A stretch of DNA of 64,000 nucleotides from Heterocephalus glaber (taxonomy: Eukaryota; Chordata; Mammalia; Rodentia; Bathyergidae). The DNA lies in contig NW_004624782.1 of NCBI RefSeq assembly GCF_000247695.1, positions 11,685,665 through 11,749,664 on the forward strand, read 5' to 3'. This document shows, one piece after another, positions 22,160-32,365 of the stretch (within the stretch, counting starts at the first letter, position 1; every line of letters starts with the position of its first letter). A model generated the notes under the pieces. The model made no database searches and was not told the DNA's origin. It saw only the letters and a program-made list of their open reading frames with translations. Made by a program: the position numbers and the translations under genes.

Positions 22160-22360
22160 GAGCAATAGCGACCTACCTACTGTGTGCTGGGCATGAGCAT
22201 AGCGTGTAGCAGCTGATCATTTAAATAGCTCTCTTCAAACCCTCCTGAGGACACTGTGCCTCTGCTACTCTTGTCACCCCCATTTGACAGAGAAGGAAAC
22301 TGAGGCAGAGAAAGTTAAGTCACATGTAAGTGGCAGAGCCGGGATTTGAATGCAGAAGCC
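22160..22360 (-). repeat. MIR SINE, minus strand
   Basis: CCCCCATTTGACAGAGAAGG, AAACTGAGGCAGAGAAAG, then AAGTGGCAGAGCCGGGATTT form nearly the whole reverse MIR core, one of the best-preserved MIR copies here. Confidence 0.85.
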
Positions 22361-22860
22361 TCAGCTCCTCACTGGGGCCCTTGGTCACTCCACTGCCCCG
22401 TCCAGGAAATGTCCGCAGTCACCTTCTAAGGCGAGTCCTGCTAGCACCCTCACTCCTAGAAGAAATGACTGCAGCCTAAGAGCAGTGGCTGCCAGCCTTG
22501 GACTGGGGTCTTTGTGCAGCACCTGCAAGCCCTTGCGCTAGGCCAGGGAGCTCGTGGGCTTCAGGAGGAGTGAGGAAATCGCTCCTGAGAACCCAAATGT
22601 CATTTTTCTCTGATAAGCAAAAGGCTACTCTAGCTGTCAGACCATAAGCTGCAATCTTTGTGTTTACAAAGCAAAAGGGCAATTAAGTGAGACAAAATAA
22701 ATCTTCTCTGGCCTCTGCCGAAGGCCTGGCGGGGCCGAGGGCTGAGGGCTGATTGACAGGACAGGTTACCTTGGAGCAGACTCAGCCTCTGACATTTCTT
22801 TGAAGCATGAAGCTGGTTTCTTAAAGGGCCCCGGCCCCTTTCTGAGCTGTGGGACCCGAG
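22361..22860. other. Left flank of the zinc-finger pseudogene
   Basis: No KRAB box, SCAN box, linker exon or splice acceptor leading into the finger array is recognisable. The frame of the first fingers runs upstream only to about 22800 and has no ATG before the array. This supports a truncated copy. Confidence 0.5.
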
Positions 22861-24537
22861 GTGGAGAAAAGCCCTTTGAGTGTAACGTATGCGGGAAAGC
22901 ATTTACACGCTCCTCCTACCTTCTTGGTCACATACGAACTCACACTGGGGAGAAACCCTATGAATGTAGAGTACGTCGGAAAGCCTTCAGTGGATGCTTG
23001 TGGCTCACTATTCACTTACAAAAACATACTGGGGAGAAGCCCTATGCATGTACATTATGTGAAAAAGCCTTCACCAGCCTTGCTCAACTTACTGAGCACA
23101 CAAAAACTCATACTGGTGAGAAGCCCTTTCAGTGTAAGGTATGTGCAAGAATCTTTAGAAATTCCTCATGCCTTAAGACTCACTTTCCAATTCACCCTGG
23201 AATAAAACCCTATAAATGTAACTTCTGTGGGAAGGACTTCACTGCTCGATCAGGCCTTGCTAAGCATGTACTCATTCACAGTGGTGAGAAACCCTACGAC
23301 TATAAGGAGTGTGGGAAAGCATTTAGTATGTCCTCAGTGCTTGTTGAACATAGAAGAATTCATACAGGGGAGAAGCCCTTTGAATGTTACAAATGTGGTA
23401 AAGCCTTGGCTTATTCCTCATCTCTTGTTGCACATTTGCGATCTCACACTGGAGAGAAGCCCTTCCAGTGTAACCTGTGTGAGAAAGCATTTTCCCGATC
23501 CTCCTACCTTCGCATTCACATGAGAACTCACACTGGTGAGAAACCCTGTGAACGTACAGAATGTGGGAAACCCTTCCCTGAGCGCTCATCCCTTACTAAG
23601 CACGTAAGGACACATACTGGGGAAAGGGCATATGAATGTAAGGAGTGTGGGAAAGGTTTCACTAGCTTTGCTCAACTTACAGTACACATAAAAACTCACA
23701 GTAGTGAGAGGCCCTTCAAATGTAAGCTATGCCCAAAGTCTTTCAGAAATTCTTCATCCCTTGAGACCCACTTTTGAATTCACACTGGAGCAAACCTTAT
23801 AAATGTACTTACTGTGGGAAAGACTTCCCTGCACGCTCAGGCCTTACTATACATTTACAAAATCACACTGGTGGGAAGTTCTATGCGTGCCAGGAATGTG
23901 GGAAAGCCTTCACTACTTCCTCAGGCCTTATTGCACATGTACGAAGTCACAAGGGTGAGAAACCTTTTGAATGTGACCACTGTGGGAAAGCCTTTGTGTC
24001 TTCCTCATATCTTCATGTACATCTGAAGATTCACACTGGAGAGAAACCTTTTCAGAGCACAGTGTGTGGAAAGACATTTACCTGTTCTTCTTACCTTCCC
24101 ATTCACATGCGAACACATACTGGGGAGAAGCCCTTTCAGAGTATGATATGTGGGAAATCATTTTTGTGGTCCTCTTACCTTAGTGTTCACATGGGAATTC
24201 ACACTGGAGAGAAGCCCTATGTATGTAAGTACTGTGGAAAAGCCTTTACTGAGCACTCAGGCCTTAATAAACATTTACAAAAGCACACCGGAAAGGCACC
24301 ATATGGAGAGACACCCACACCACTCAGAGAGACACCCACAGTGTTTTTGGAGAGACACCTGGACCTGCATCTTTTGGAGAGACACTTGCACCATTTGGAG
24401 CATATGAATACAAGGAATGTGAGGAAAACTTAAATAGCCCCGATGCTAACATAAGTCCTTCTGGCATTAATGAACATGAAAACTCTGGAGAGAAATACTT
24501 TGTAAGGAATTCAGAAAATATTTTGGGAAGTCCTTAA
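22861..24537 (+). pseudogene. C2H2 zinc-finger array pseudogene (KZFP-type)
   Basis: About 17 recognisable C2H2 fingers joined by TGEKPF/Y linkers, as in DNA-binding KRAB zinc-finger repressors. The array starts inside a linker (GGEKPFEC) with no upstream ATG. The first frame runs to 23777, where the codon expected to be Arg (CGA) reads TGA just before a finger's last His. A 1-base deletion follows near 23790, after which the array continues in another frame to 24433. Fingers 2, 6, 9, 15 and 16 have lost a zinc-binding Cys (to Arg, Tyr, Arg, Ser, Ser). The eighteenth finger is split by a minisatellite; beyond it the ancestral tail can be followed to TAA at 24535-24537. Finger wording recalls the human ZNF559/ZNF560 group, from memory only. 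Most likely a 5'-truncated retrocopy. Since finger exons lack introns, a duplicated last exon is the alternative. Confidence 0.92.
24303..24400. repeat. Minisatellite inside the last zinc finger
   Basis: GGAGAGACACC or GAGAGACACC recurs four times at spacings of about 21-27 bases, with a partial fifth copy (GGAGCATATG). The block is flanked on both sides by CATATG, the zinc-finger sequence into which it expanded. It shifts the reading frame, giving the tail [19 protein letters not shown] and on. Confidence 0.8.
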
Positions 24538-25176
24538 TCCTTAGCAATTGCAATTCAGTCTTAAGAAATCTTATGAATATATGCAATGTAAACCTTCATT
24601 TGTGGCTTGAAAGAACTCTGAGGATGCTCCTTGAATTTAAGGAACATGGAAATGTCATTGAAAGAACTCACTTGAAGCTATGTAGAATAAGAAACATGCA
24701 AACCTTTTTGTATTTCCTTGAGTCTTAATAAATATGTGAGGAGTTCCAATAGAGCAAATGAGTTGATTTAAGATATGTCCAAGTGTTGCAGTTCGGGCAA
24801 GTAGTTTGGTTTCACAGTGAAGAAAAACTAGATGAAAGGTAGAAACGCTGTTGGAAAATCACTTTTTATGTTATTTAACTTTGACTAAATGGTGTTCTAA
24901 ATGGAACAGAAACTACGTGTATGTGGTAAGGAATTTGCTTTAGTATCCTAAAGTCTTACATAGCAGTCATGGGTTTCTGGATGGTTCTTTAGATAAATTT
25001 TGAATATTTCAAGTATTTCAGTATTTGTGTACTTTTATAACTTCAGTTATAGGTTTCTAACTTTCACTGTAGTGTTCCTTAAAATATATCTATTGAATGT
25101 GATTGAAAATTGTTTTAAATTGAGGGTCTGATGTCTGCATAATTAAACATTAAGAAATGATAAAGACAAAAAAAAA
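24538..25176 (+). pseudogene. 3'UTR of the zinc-finger retrocopy
   Basis: AT-rich DNA after the ancestral stop, without a named repeat. It ends with an ATTAAA signal (25142-25147) followed 20 bases later by nine A (25168-25176), the layout of a processed transcript's end. No target duplication could be found flanking the copy. Confidence 0.6.
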
Positions 25177-25283
25177 GAAATAATGGAAACTCAGATGATT
25201 TATCCCACCACCCAAAAACACTCATATAAAAATGATAACAACACTGTAATATAATACAAAATAAAGAAAATATAAAGGAAAGG

Positions 25284-25360
25284 AGCCAGGGATGTAGCTC
25301 AGTGGTGAAGCACGTGTCTGGCAAGTGCGAGGCCCTGAGTTTGATTTCTGGTACCAAAAA
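25284..25360 (+). mobile_element. ID SINE
   Basis: GCCAGGGATGTAGCTCAGTG ... GAGGCCCTGAGTTTGATTTC, ending GGTACCAAAAA. It runs directly into a tetranucleotide microsatellite that probably grew from its tail. Confidence 0.9.
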
Positions 25361-25420
25361 TATAGATGTATAGACAGATAGACAGACAGACAGACAGACA
25401 GATAGAAAAATAAATAAATG
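25361..25420. repeat. (GACA)n/(GATA)n microsatellite
   Basis: TAGACAGATAGACAGACAGA repeats and a following AAATAAATAAAT run, at the 3' end of the ID SINE. Confidence 0.9.
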
Positions 25421-25479
25421 AACCTGTACTTACATTTGAAAACCTTCATGGCTGGTGTGAGGGAGACAAGAGGGGAGGG

Positions 25480-26000
25480 GTATTGTGCAGGTGATTTTTA
25501 CCATCACTAAGAGAATCACTGCCGTCTACTGACTCAGTGGAATCTTTTTCTTTTTGTGCAACTTTAACAAGGAACCTATCCAGTGGCACTTGCCTTTGCC
25601 TCCTTTTAAGGATTTCTTGGAAATGGGAATGTGTCATTAAACAGATTTATTACTTGCACTGCTACAACCTTATTTGGGTGGTGCTTTTCTACAAAATTTT
25701 GCACTGTTTTCCACATTTTACACATCTCTATAACCTCATTTGAAGTGAGGAATACCTCTGCCATTTTCTCCTCCTCTGCAGACAAGATCTCCTCATTGCT
25801 GTTAGGAGACCATCACCCACAATCCCCCAGCAAGTGAGAGAGAATAACCATTGGCTCACTGTGGTCATGTGATGTTTGGGAGTCATGCACCACTCATATT
25901 GCAAGACTTTACTTGTTTATTAAGTTAAAGTTCATTAGAAATGTTTGCTAGACTTCCACAACACTGGCAGAATAAGTTACTCACAATCCAAGGACTTACT
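25480..26000 (-). mobile_element. Internally deleted Tigger (pogo-type) transposon
   Basis: On the minus strand the stretch 25445-25790 encodes the C-terminal region of a Tigger transposase: MCKMWKTVQNFVEKHHPNK in one frame, then HFQEILKRRQRQVPLDRFLV after a frameshift. Upstream in that sense (25800-26000) lies the element's terminal non-coding DNA, so the DDE catalytic core has been lost by internal deletion. It is a fossil and cannot transpose. Confidence 0.7.
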
Positions 26001-26004
26001 ATAC

Positions 26005-26335
26005 TCCACACCACAGTTTAAGGAGGAGAGGTTTATTTTGCCTCATGGTTACAGTCCGTGATTGGCTAGGTCCAAGGCAGAAATAGCTTGGCAGTGGGGC
26101 ATGATGGAGGCAAACTGCTTACTTGGCAGTACCCAGGAAGCACAGAGAGCAAAGGGAGAAGCATGGGGCACCAGATACACCTTTCCAGGCAAAGCTCTCA
26201 GTGAAACAGTCCCCTCCACACACATGCAAACTTGGGATATCTTTTATAGTTATGCCATGACAACAGGCAATGAGGCCATTTTGGTGACCAGGACACCATG
26301 GGTAAAGATAGGGCTGGAAAACAGTTGAGCTGAGC
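26005..26335 (-). mobile_element. MaLR-type LTR, minus strand
   Basis: The plus strand begins GAGAGGTTTATTTTGCCTCA, TGGTTACAGTCC, the reverse complement of the shared ending ...GTGAGCCAAAATAAACC. The remainder agrees with the reverse U3. Ends are approximate. Confidence 0.65.
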
Positions 26336-26840
26336 AGGCCCCTGGCTCCTTTGCTGGTATCATTTCGGAGCCAGAATCATGCAGGAACAAGACTGGAATT
26401 ATCACTTCTGCGGCCCTGTTCCTCACACTTGCTGCTGCTGTGGGTGCTCTGGGCCAGCTTAATTTGACCCAGTTCTCTGGCTTTCAAATGCCACAAATAT
26501 TCATGGCTGCACCAAAATCCCTTACTATTTCAGGTTATCCCATTGTCTCAGGTTCAGAGTAGAGGAGGAGGCAAGATTTCTACAACCCCAGAGGATGAAC
26601 ACTGAGATCGCCGTGTCTGCCTTCCACATGCAAACGTCCAGGTCTGCTGTACCTGGCTGAACCCAGAGGCAGGTCCCAGTGGTCACAGAATTGCTCAGTG
26701 GTGGAAAGGAAGGTGGGAAAGCCAGAACATCTTTCATGACTGCAAGTTCCACTGCATCCCTGCCTGCTGCAGAAGTGCATGAATATCGAGCACCACCACA
26801 GCATCTGTACCAACGAGGCCCTGCATTAAGGGGCAGTAAA
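26336..26840. other. No recognised feature
   Basis: ORFs open on both strands at 26525-26978 have no recognisable domain. No promoter or splice support. Confidence 0.4.
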
Positions 26841-27050
26841 ACAGAAGGCAGAAACCTGAACTTGAGGGTATGCCTCTTCCTGACCTTGGGCAAGTCACTT
26901 CCATCCAAATCCTACTCTTGCTTGAAATGGAGTAAGGATCCCAGCTCTGGCTCTCTCTCTAGCTGTAATGAACATTAAATAAGATGAAAGGCTAAATCTT
27001 TGAGGGCTGTAAAGTGCTGTGAAAGCGCTGTTTATTAACAGAATATCTGT
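26841..27050 (+). repeat. MIR SINE, plus strand
   Basis: CTGACCTTGGGCAAGTCACT, CATTAAATAAGATGAAAGGC and GTAAAGTGCTGTGAAAGCGC follow the MIR sense sequence from its core to its 3' end. Confidence 0.8.
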
Positions 27051-27740
27051 TCCTTCCAGAAGTTTTTAAGAAGGCAAGGGAAGCTCATTAAGGAGAAATC
27101 CTCCCCATCCAGGGCCAAGCACAGTCTTGAAAACTCCTGTATTTATACCAAAATCCTCAGTTCACATAAACTACCACCTTGACAAATTCCAGGGAAATGA
27201 TGATGAAGATGAGGAGGAGGAGAGGGAAATGGTGATGAAGAACATGGGGTTGAGGGAATGTTATGACTTCAGATGTCTTTATCGGTAAGTAATTGACTAA
27301 GCTGACTTAAACTAAGAAATTTTTAATCTCATGCAATTTTACGTCTAATGCAGGAGGAAGGAAAGTTGCAGTTTTATAATTTAGGACTCAATAATGCCAT
27401 CAAAGGCCAAAATATGTTCCACTTTCCCAGTCTTTGCTACCTTCAATATATGAGAGCTTTGTGGTCACCTCCTTTCTATGGATTCAAATGGTATCAGAGG
27501 TTCTAAACTTCCTATCCAGTACATTGTAGGAAAAATAGAGGAAATACAGAGAATTTAAAAGACAACTCCTTTCTGTATGTCCTCCGTACAAGTGAGGAAG
27601 ACTTTTCCACTCAGAAACTGAACCGCATTGGCCTGAACCTGGTCTTTGCTTGCTGACAAAAAGGGGAAGGAATTCCCAAGGTACATCTAGACCTGTGCTG
27701 CCCAGTACAGTAGCCACTGATCACATGGGATATTTTTAAA
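27051..27740. other. No recognised feature
   Basis: Contains a purine-rich stretch (27195-27240, GATGATGAAGATGAGGAGGA) and otherwise unplaced DNA. No coding evidence. Confidence 0.4.
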
Positions 27741-28440
27741 ATGGAAATGTATTTCACACACCATAAAACCATCCCTTTTAAAAAGTAAAATTCTGTGGCT
27801 TTTTTGTATATTCACATTTTGCAACCATCACCACTGCCTAATTCCAAACCATTTTCATCAACCCCCAAAAGGGCTCTGGATTCACTCTTTTCCCTCCAAG
27901 TTCCAAGCAACCACTAATCTGTTTTCCAACTCCAAGGATTTGCTTATTCTGGAAATTCTGTATAAATGGAATCATAACATACAGTCATGGATATGGCTTC
28001 TTTCGCTTAGCATAATACTTATAAGATTTATTCCAAGTGCAACATGTAAAGTACTCTATTTATTCTAATGCAATGATACTGCATTGCATGGATACACCAT
28101 ATTTTAAACCTATCTCACTGATCAATTGACAGACATATAAGTTGCTTCCATGTTTTAGCTATTATAAATGATGTCACTTTAGACATTCATGTATAAGTCT
28201 TTGTGTGAACGTGTTTTCAATTCTCTTGGGTATACACATGAGAACAAAATCACTGGATCATATATAGCTATACTGTATTTAGCTCTGGGAAAAACTGTCA
28301 AGGTATTTCCTAAAGTGCTCCTCCACTGTACATTTCCATCAGCAATATGTGAAGGTGTTAACTTCTCCATACATTCATCAATATCTGTCCATCCTTTTTG
28401 TTATAGCCAGTATGATGTTACTGATTAATTTTAAATTTAA
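27741..28440 (-). repeat. L1M 3'UTR, minus strand
   Basis: The plus strand has TATAAATGGAATCATAACAT, TAGCATAATACTTATAAGAT, TTGCTTCCATGTTTTAGCTA, GGGTATACACATGAGAAC and CTCCACTGTACATTTCCATC in the order expected for reversed L1ME/L1MC. Confidence 0.85.
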
Positions 28441-28739
28441 GTGAATTAAAATTAAATAAAATTTAAAGTTTAGTTCCTCCAATGAACTACTCATATTTCA
28501 AGGACTCAATCGTTACCATACTGGAAAGTACAAAATATTTCCATCTTCTTGGAAAGTTCTGCTGGATATCCTAGTCTAGACCAAGCAATACTCCAATATC
28601 CTTCTCCCTCCATACCCACTGGAGCTGGAAACAGTGCCAATTTCCCACGATGTGCAAATTCAGAGAGAGAAACAGATGAGAGACAACCAGTAGAGTCCTC
28701 TTCGTTAGCCTTCTACATAATCCTTCTTATTCATAAAGA

Positions 28740-28880
28740 ACTATGCATTTTCCTCACTGTCATTCTTATAACCATTTATTATTATTTTATTTAATAGATA
28801 TGGAAGCTAGATATCAAAAGAAATTAAATGCACTGGATGAGGTCATTGTCAGCAAGTGGCAGGGACATGATAAGATATTC
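28740..28880 (-). repeat. MIR-like relic, minus strand
   Basis: ATTATTATTTTATTTAATAG, then CAGCAAGTGGCAGGGACATG, resembles the reverse MIR core, strongly diverged. Confidence 0.4.
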
Positions 28881-29618
28881 TTGCGGCTTCCAACTTCATG
28901 TCAATAGTGGTTCTTGTGGAAGTTAAAGCCCTGGATCTAGGGGGAAAGATGCATCCAATTCTAACCTTTCATGCCCAAAACTCTACCTCATTCATCTTCC
29001 CAAAGCTGCCAAAGCCCATTCCGAGGTACTCTCTGAAAGATGTTCAGAGTTCTGCAGAAGCAGATGTAAAATATATGAAATAGGTCACTCAATCACTAAT
29101 TTGTTTATTTGCCTTTTGTCTCATTCAAAAACAATCCCCCAGAGGTGGACTTGAGCAAGATGAAAGACAAGAATGCTCCAAGTCTGTTTTCCCATGGAAA
29201 CAAAAATAAAGAGATGGAGATGGACTAAAATAACTTCACAGGAGATTTTGAGCCAAAACATCAACAGCAGTGACCAGTGAACTCCCAATCAAGAAAAGAC
29301 CACGTTCAAAATGGTAGGAAATTTTGAAGTATTTTTATTCATCCTTTTTTCATACTTCCTCCAACACACATGGTCTAGAAGAGGGGATTAACTTCCACAT
29401 TTCTTTACTTAGGCAAGAAATTATCTGCAACACGCCGTTCTGTCTGTGATCTGCCCAAGAGACTGGTCTCTGTCTCACACTGGTCTTGGAGCTGAAAGAA
29501 AAATGAGGCAGTGTTTGGAACCCAGACAAGAGGCAGCAAAAGGCAGGGGTGGCCATCATGGCACAAGAAAACTGCAAGGGGACTGAAGACCCCTAGACAC
29601 CTTGAGCAAGGAGGAATA
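28881..29618. other. No recognised feature
   Basis: Nothing beyond short ORFs on both strands near 29350-29640 without motifs. A hAT element begins just right of the block. Confidence 0.4.
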
Positions 29619-29626
29619 CACTGGGG

Positions 29627-29813
29627 CAGTAATGGCAAAACTTTTAGAGTAGAGACTCAAACTGCAACCCAAAACCAACTTATATATTGCGAAGTGCCAA
29701 AACTATAATTAAATCTGAATAATGAGGTCTTAGTGAAGATAAAACAACTCATATGTTCACATATTTTGTTTTAAAAAGAAAATAACATGCGTGCCATAGG
29801 TTCGCCACCACTG
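29627..29813. mobile_element. hAT MITE, 187 bp, with 8-bp target site
   Basis: Terminal inverted repeats CAGTAATGGCAAAACTTTTA (left) and the complement of CATAGGTTCGCCACCACTG (right) pair imperfectly. Flanking octamers CACTGGGG and CACTAGGA agree at six of eight bases, fitting the 8-bp target duplication of hAT elements. It has no coding capacity. Confidence 0.7.
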
Positions 29814-29984
29814 CACTAGGACATCTATGGCCTCAAGAAGAAGTTTGGGTGAGACTTTCTGAGAAACTAAAGCATTTAAAAGCTTCCTAGGAGAAACAAA
29901 ACACATACTTAGAAAAGACCCAAAATGAGGGTAAGTCTTTGCCCTGGGAAGATCTCAAGGCTCAGGGAGCCACAGTGAAAGGCT

Positions 29985-31152
29985 TCATGCTGGTAGAAGT
30001 CTTCCACGCTAGTAGACTGTATTTAAAGACAGGGGAACGCCACAAAGCATACAAAGAAACAAGGAAACACAACCCACTTGAAGGATCAAAATAAATCTTC
30101 AGAAACAGTCTGTGAAGAAATACATGCCTCAGGCATACCAGATAAATACTTTAAAACAACTGGATTAAGTATACTAAAAGAACTAAAGGAAAAGGTGAAC
30201 AAAGACATAAAGTAAATCAGGGAAGTTACACGTAAAAGGGGAACATCTGCAAAATGATGGATGTTATAAAATAGAACAAAAGAGATTCTGGCCTAAAAAA
30301 TATAATAACTGAATTGGAAAAATTATTAGAAGGATTCAACAGCAGATTCAAGCAGGTGGAAGACAGGTGGAATCAGTGAACTCAGAGGCAACTCACTTAA
30401 AATTACCAAGTCTGTGGAGGAAAAGAAAAGAAAAGAAAGAAAAGTGAACTGTCTAAGGGCCGTGTGGGACACCATCAAGTTGTCCAATATACACATCGTG
30501 GAAATTCCAGAAGAAGAAAAGAGAAAGAAAAAATAAGAGTTTATCTGATAAAATAATGAGAAGTTCCTAGATTTGAGGAAAGAAACGGATTTACAGATGC
30601 AAGAGGCTTAAATGGATTCCAGCTAAGACTAAACTGTTGTAACTGAGGGGACTTGAAACTGTAGAGACTCGCCACACTCTGAGTCAGATTCGAGTCCATT
30701 TATTTAAAGTTGGTGACCGAGAGGGACTAGTGCCCAGAAAGAACTCTCGGCCCCGAGAAGTGGTTTAAAACATGTTTTCTGTTGGGGAGGGCTCAGGGGA
30801 GAGCAAGCAGAATTTTACAGAAACAGAACCATGCCAGGCTAGTGGTGGGCAAGAGGAAGTTTCACATACTGGTGAGCTATGAAAAAAATATCTTGCAGCT
30901 GCAGCAAGTTCTCTTCCAAAAAGGATGTGGGTTTTGGGTGCTTTGTCCAGCACAAAATGGTGGTGAGGCTCAAGATGGAGTCAGGTTGGCTATCACAAAA
31001 ACAAAGAAACCACACACTGAGGCACTTTATTTGTGAACTTTTGAAAGACAACAGGAGAATCTTGAAAGCAGCAAGAAAAAAGTGACTCATTATGTACATT
31101 AGATCTTCCCTAAGGCTGTCAGAAGATTTCTCAGTGGAAGCCTTGCAGGCCA
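29985..31152 (+). repeat. L1 ORF1-region fragment, split by an LTR
   Basis: Left part 29985-30643 (TACATGCCTCAGGCATACCA ... CCAATATACACATCGTGGAA ... CAGAAGAAGAAAAGAG). Right part 31025-31152 (AAAGACAACAGGAGAATCTT, GAAAGCAGCAAGAAAAAAGT). They are consecutive L1 text, so the LTR between them is a later insertion. Confidence 0.75.
30644..31016 (-). mobile_element. ERV-type solo LTR, minus strand
   Basis: On its own strand it starts TGTGTGGTTTCTTTG and ends ...TTTCAAGTCCCCTCA, about 373 bp. It holds an AATAAA signal (plus-strand TTTATT at 30699-30704) placed as in an R region. CTGACTCCATCTTGAG-type text in U3 recalls class I ERV LTRs. A target duplication is not clear. There is no internal retroviral sequence. 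Confidence 0.6.
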
Positions 31153-31230
31153 GAGGCTGAGGCAGGAGGATTGCTGTGATTTCAAGACCAGTCTGAACTA
31201 CATAGTGAGACCCTATCTCAAAACAACAAC
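31153..31230 (+). mobile_element. B1 SINE, 5' truncated
   Basis: GGCTGAGGCAGGAGGATTGC ... CAGTCTGAACTACATAGTGA ... GACCCTATCTCAAAACAAC, only the right half of B1. Confidence 0.85.
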
Positions 31231-31668
31231 ATAAAAAGTGAAGTAAATAAAAGCAGAGAGGTTGGTGAACCCTGGAGCTGAAGCCTAATCGTGATGTCAC
31301 TAGCAGAGTGGAAGGAAAATTTACCTGAGGGATCATCATAGTGTGTCCAGTGGAAGCTGAGGTCAGGAGGTTGCAGAAGAGGCTGGTGCACATTGGGGCC
31401 CCTGAGAGCTGCCAACTCCGAGGGAACACTCAAAGGTGCCGGACACCTCCCCATCTGCTGTCCTCATACTTGGTCAAGCAGATGGACTGCTTGAAGACCC
31501 GCAAGCCTCCCCACATCCCTTAACTCCACAGCAGACATGAGATAATCTCCAGAACCCCCCCTTAGGAGAATTCCACAGTGGTGGGTGCTAAGGTTGGGAA
31601 GGGAAGGCCCAAATTCAAAAATTGACTGAGTTAAGCAAAGGAGAAGTTAGTTTTCTTGTATTTCAGTT
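31231..31668. other. No recognised feature
   Basis: No named repeat and no coding signal beyond two short overlapping ORFs. Confidence 0.35.
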
Positions 31669-32365
31669 TATACATTGGGATTCATGCCTGCTGTGTGACT
31701 AAACTCTTGCTATGGCTCCCTATTGCTCCACAACTAACACCAAACCTCTTAGTGCATCGTAAAGGTCCCTTGAGGGTCTGGCTTCCATCTCCTCGCAGCC
31801 CATGTCTCACCACCCCACACAGACAGGAGACATTTGAGCCACACTGGACAGCTCGAATTCACCCAGAGATTTCCCCAATGCTCCTGCCCACCTCTTCCTT
31901 TGCCTGGAATGCACCTATGCACTGACGCCATCCTGAGAACTCTGGCTATCCTCCAAAAATCACCCAGCAGTAGACCAACCCATGACCCAGGATAAACGAG
32001 GGGTCCTTCTGAGTGTTGCTACACCTTTGACACCATTCCTTTACTACCTACCAGGGTTTATTGCAATTGTTTGCTTATTTGGACATCTCTACCACTCCAT
32101 AGTCTTTTTTCTTCCTTCCTTCTTTCCTTCTTTTTTAATTTTTAAATTTTTTGAGACAAGGTCTCACTATGTACCCAGGCAGTCCTCTAATTCATAATCC
32201 TCCTGCTTCAGCCACCCAAGTGCTGGGATTACAGGCCTGTGCCATCACACTTGGCTCCCGTCATGCTTCTTGGTAAGAAAATAATGTTCTTTTCCTTTTT
32301 GCCTGCTCAGTGTCTAGCAATGGCCTGGAACCCAATGCACTATTGATACATTTTCAATGAATGAA
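31669..32365 (+). repeat. L2 3' portion, plus strand, split by B1
   Basis: CTCTTGCTATGGCTCCCTAT, TTTGCCTGGAATGCACCTAT and the terminal CTCAGTGTCTAGCAATGGCC ... TCAATGAATGAAGAAATGA follow L2 in order. A minus-strand B1 at 32112-32254 separates the body from the 3' end. Confidence 0.75.
32112..32254 (-). mobile_element. B1 SINE, minus strand
   Basis: A T-rich head, then TTGAGACAAGGTCTCACTAT, TCCTGCTTCAGCCACCCAAG and TGCTGGGATTACAGGCC: the complement of a B1 unit with its A-tail. Confidence 0.9.

Noticed and set aside
30839..31429. 196-codon minus-strand ORF
   Set aside because: It spans an ERV-type LTR, L1 and a B1 SINE; a composite of repeats, not a gene.
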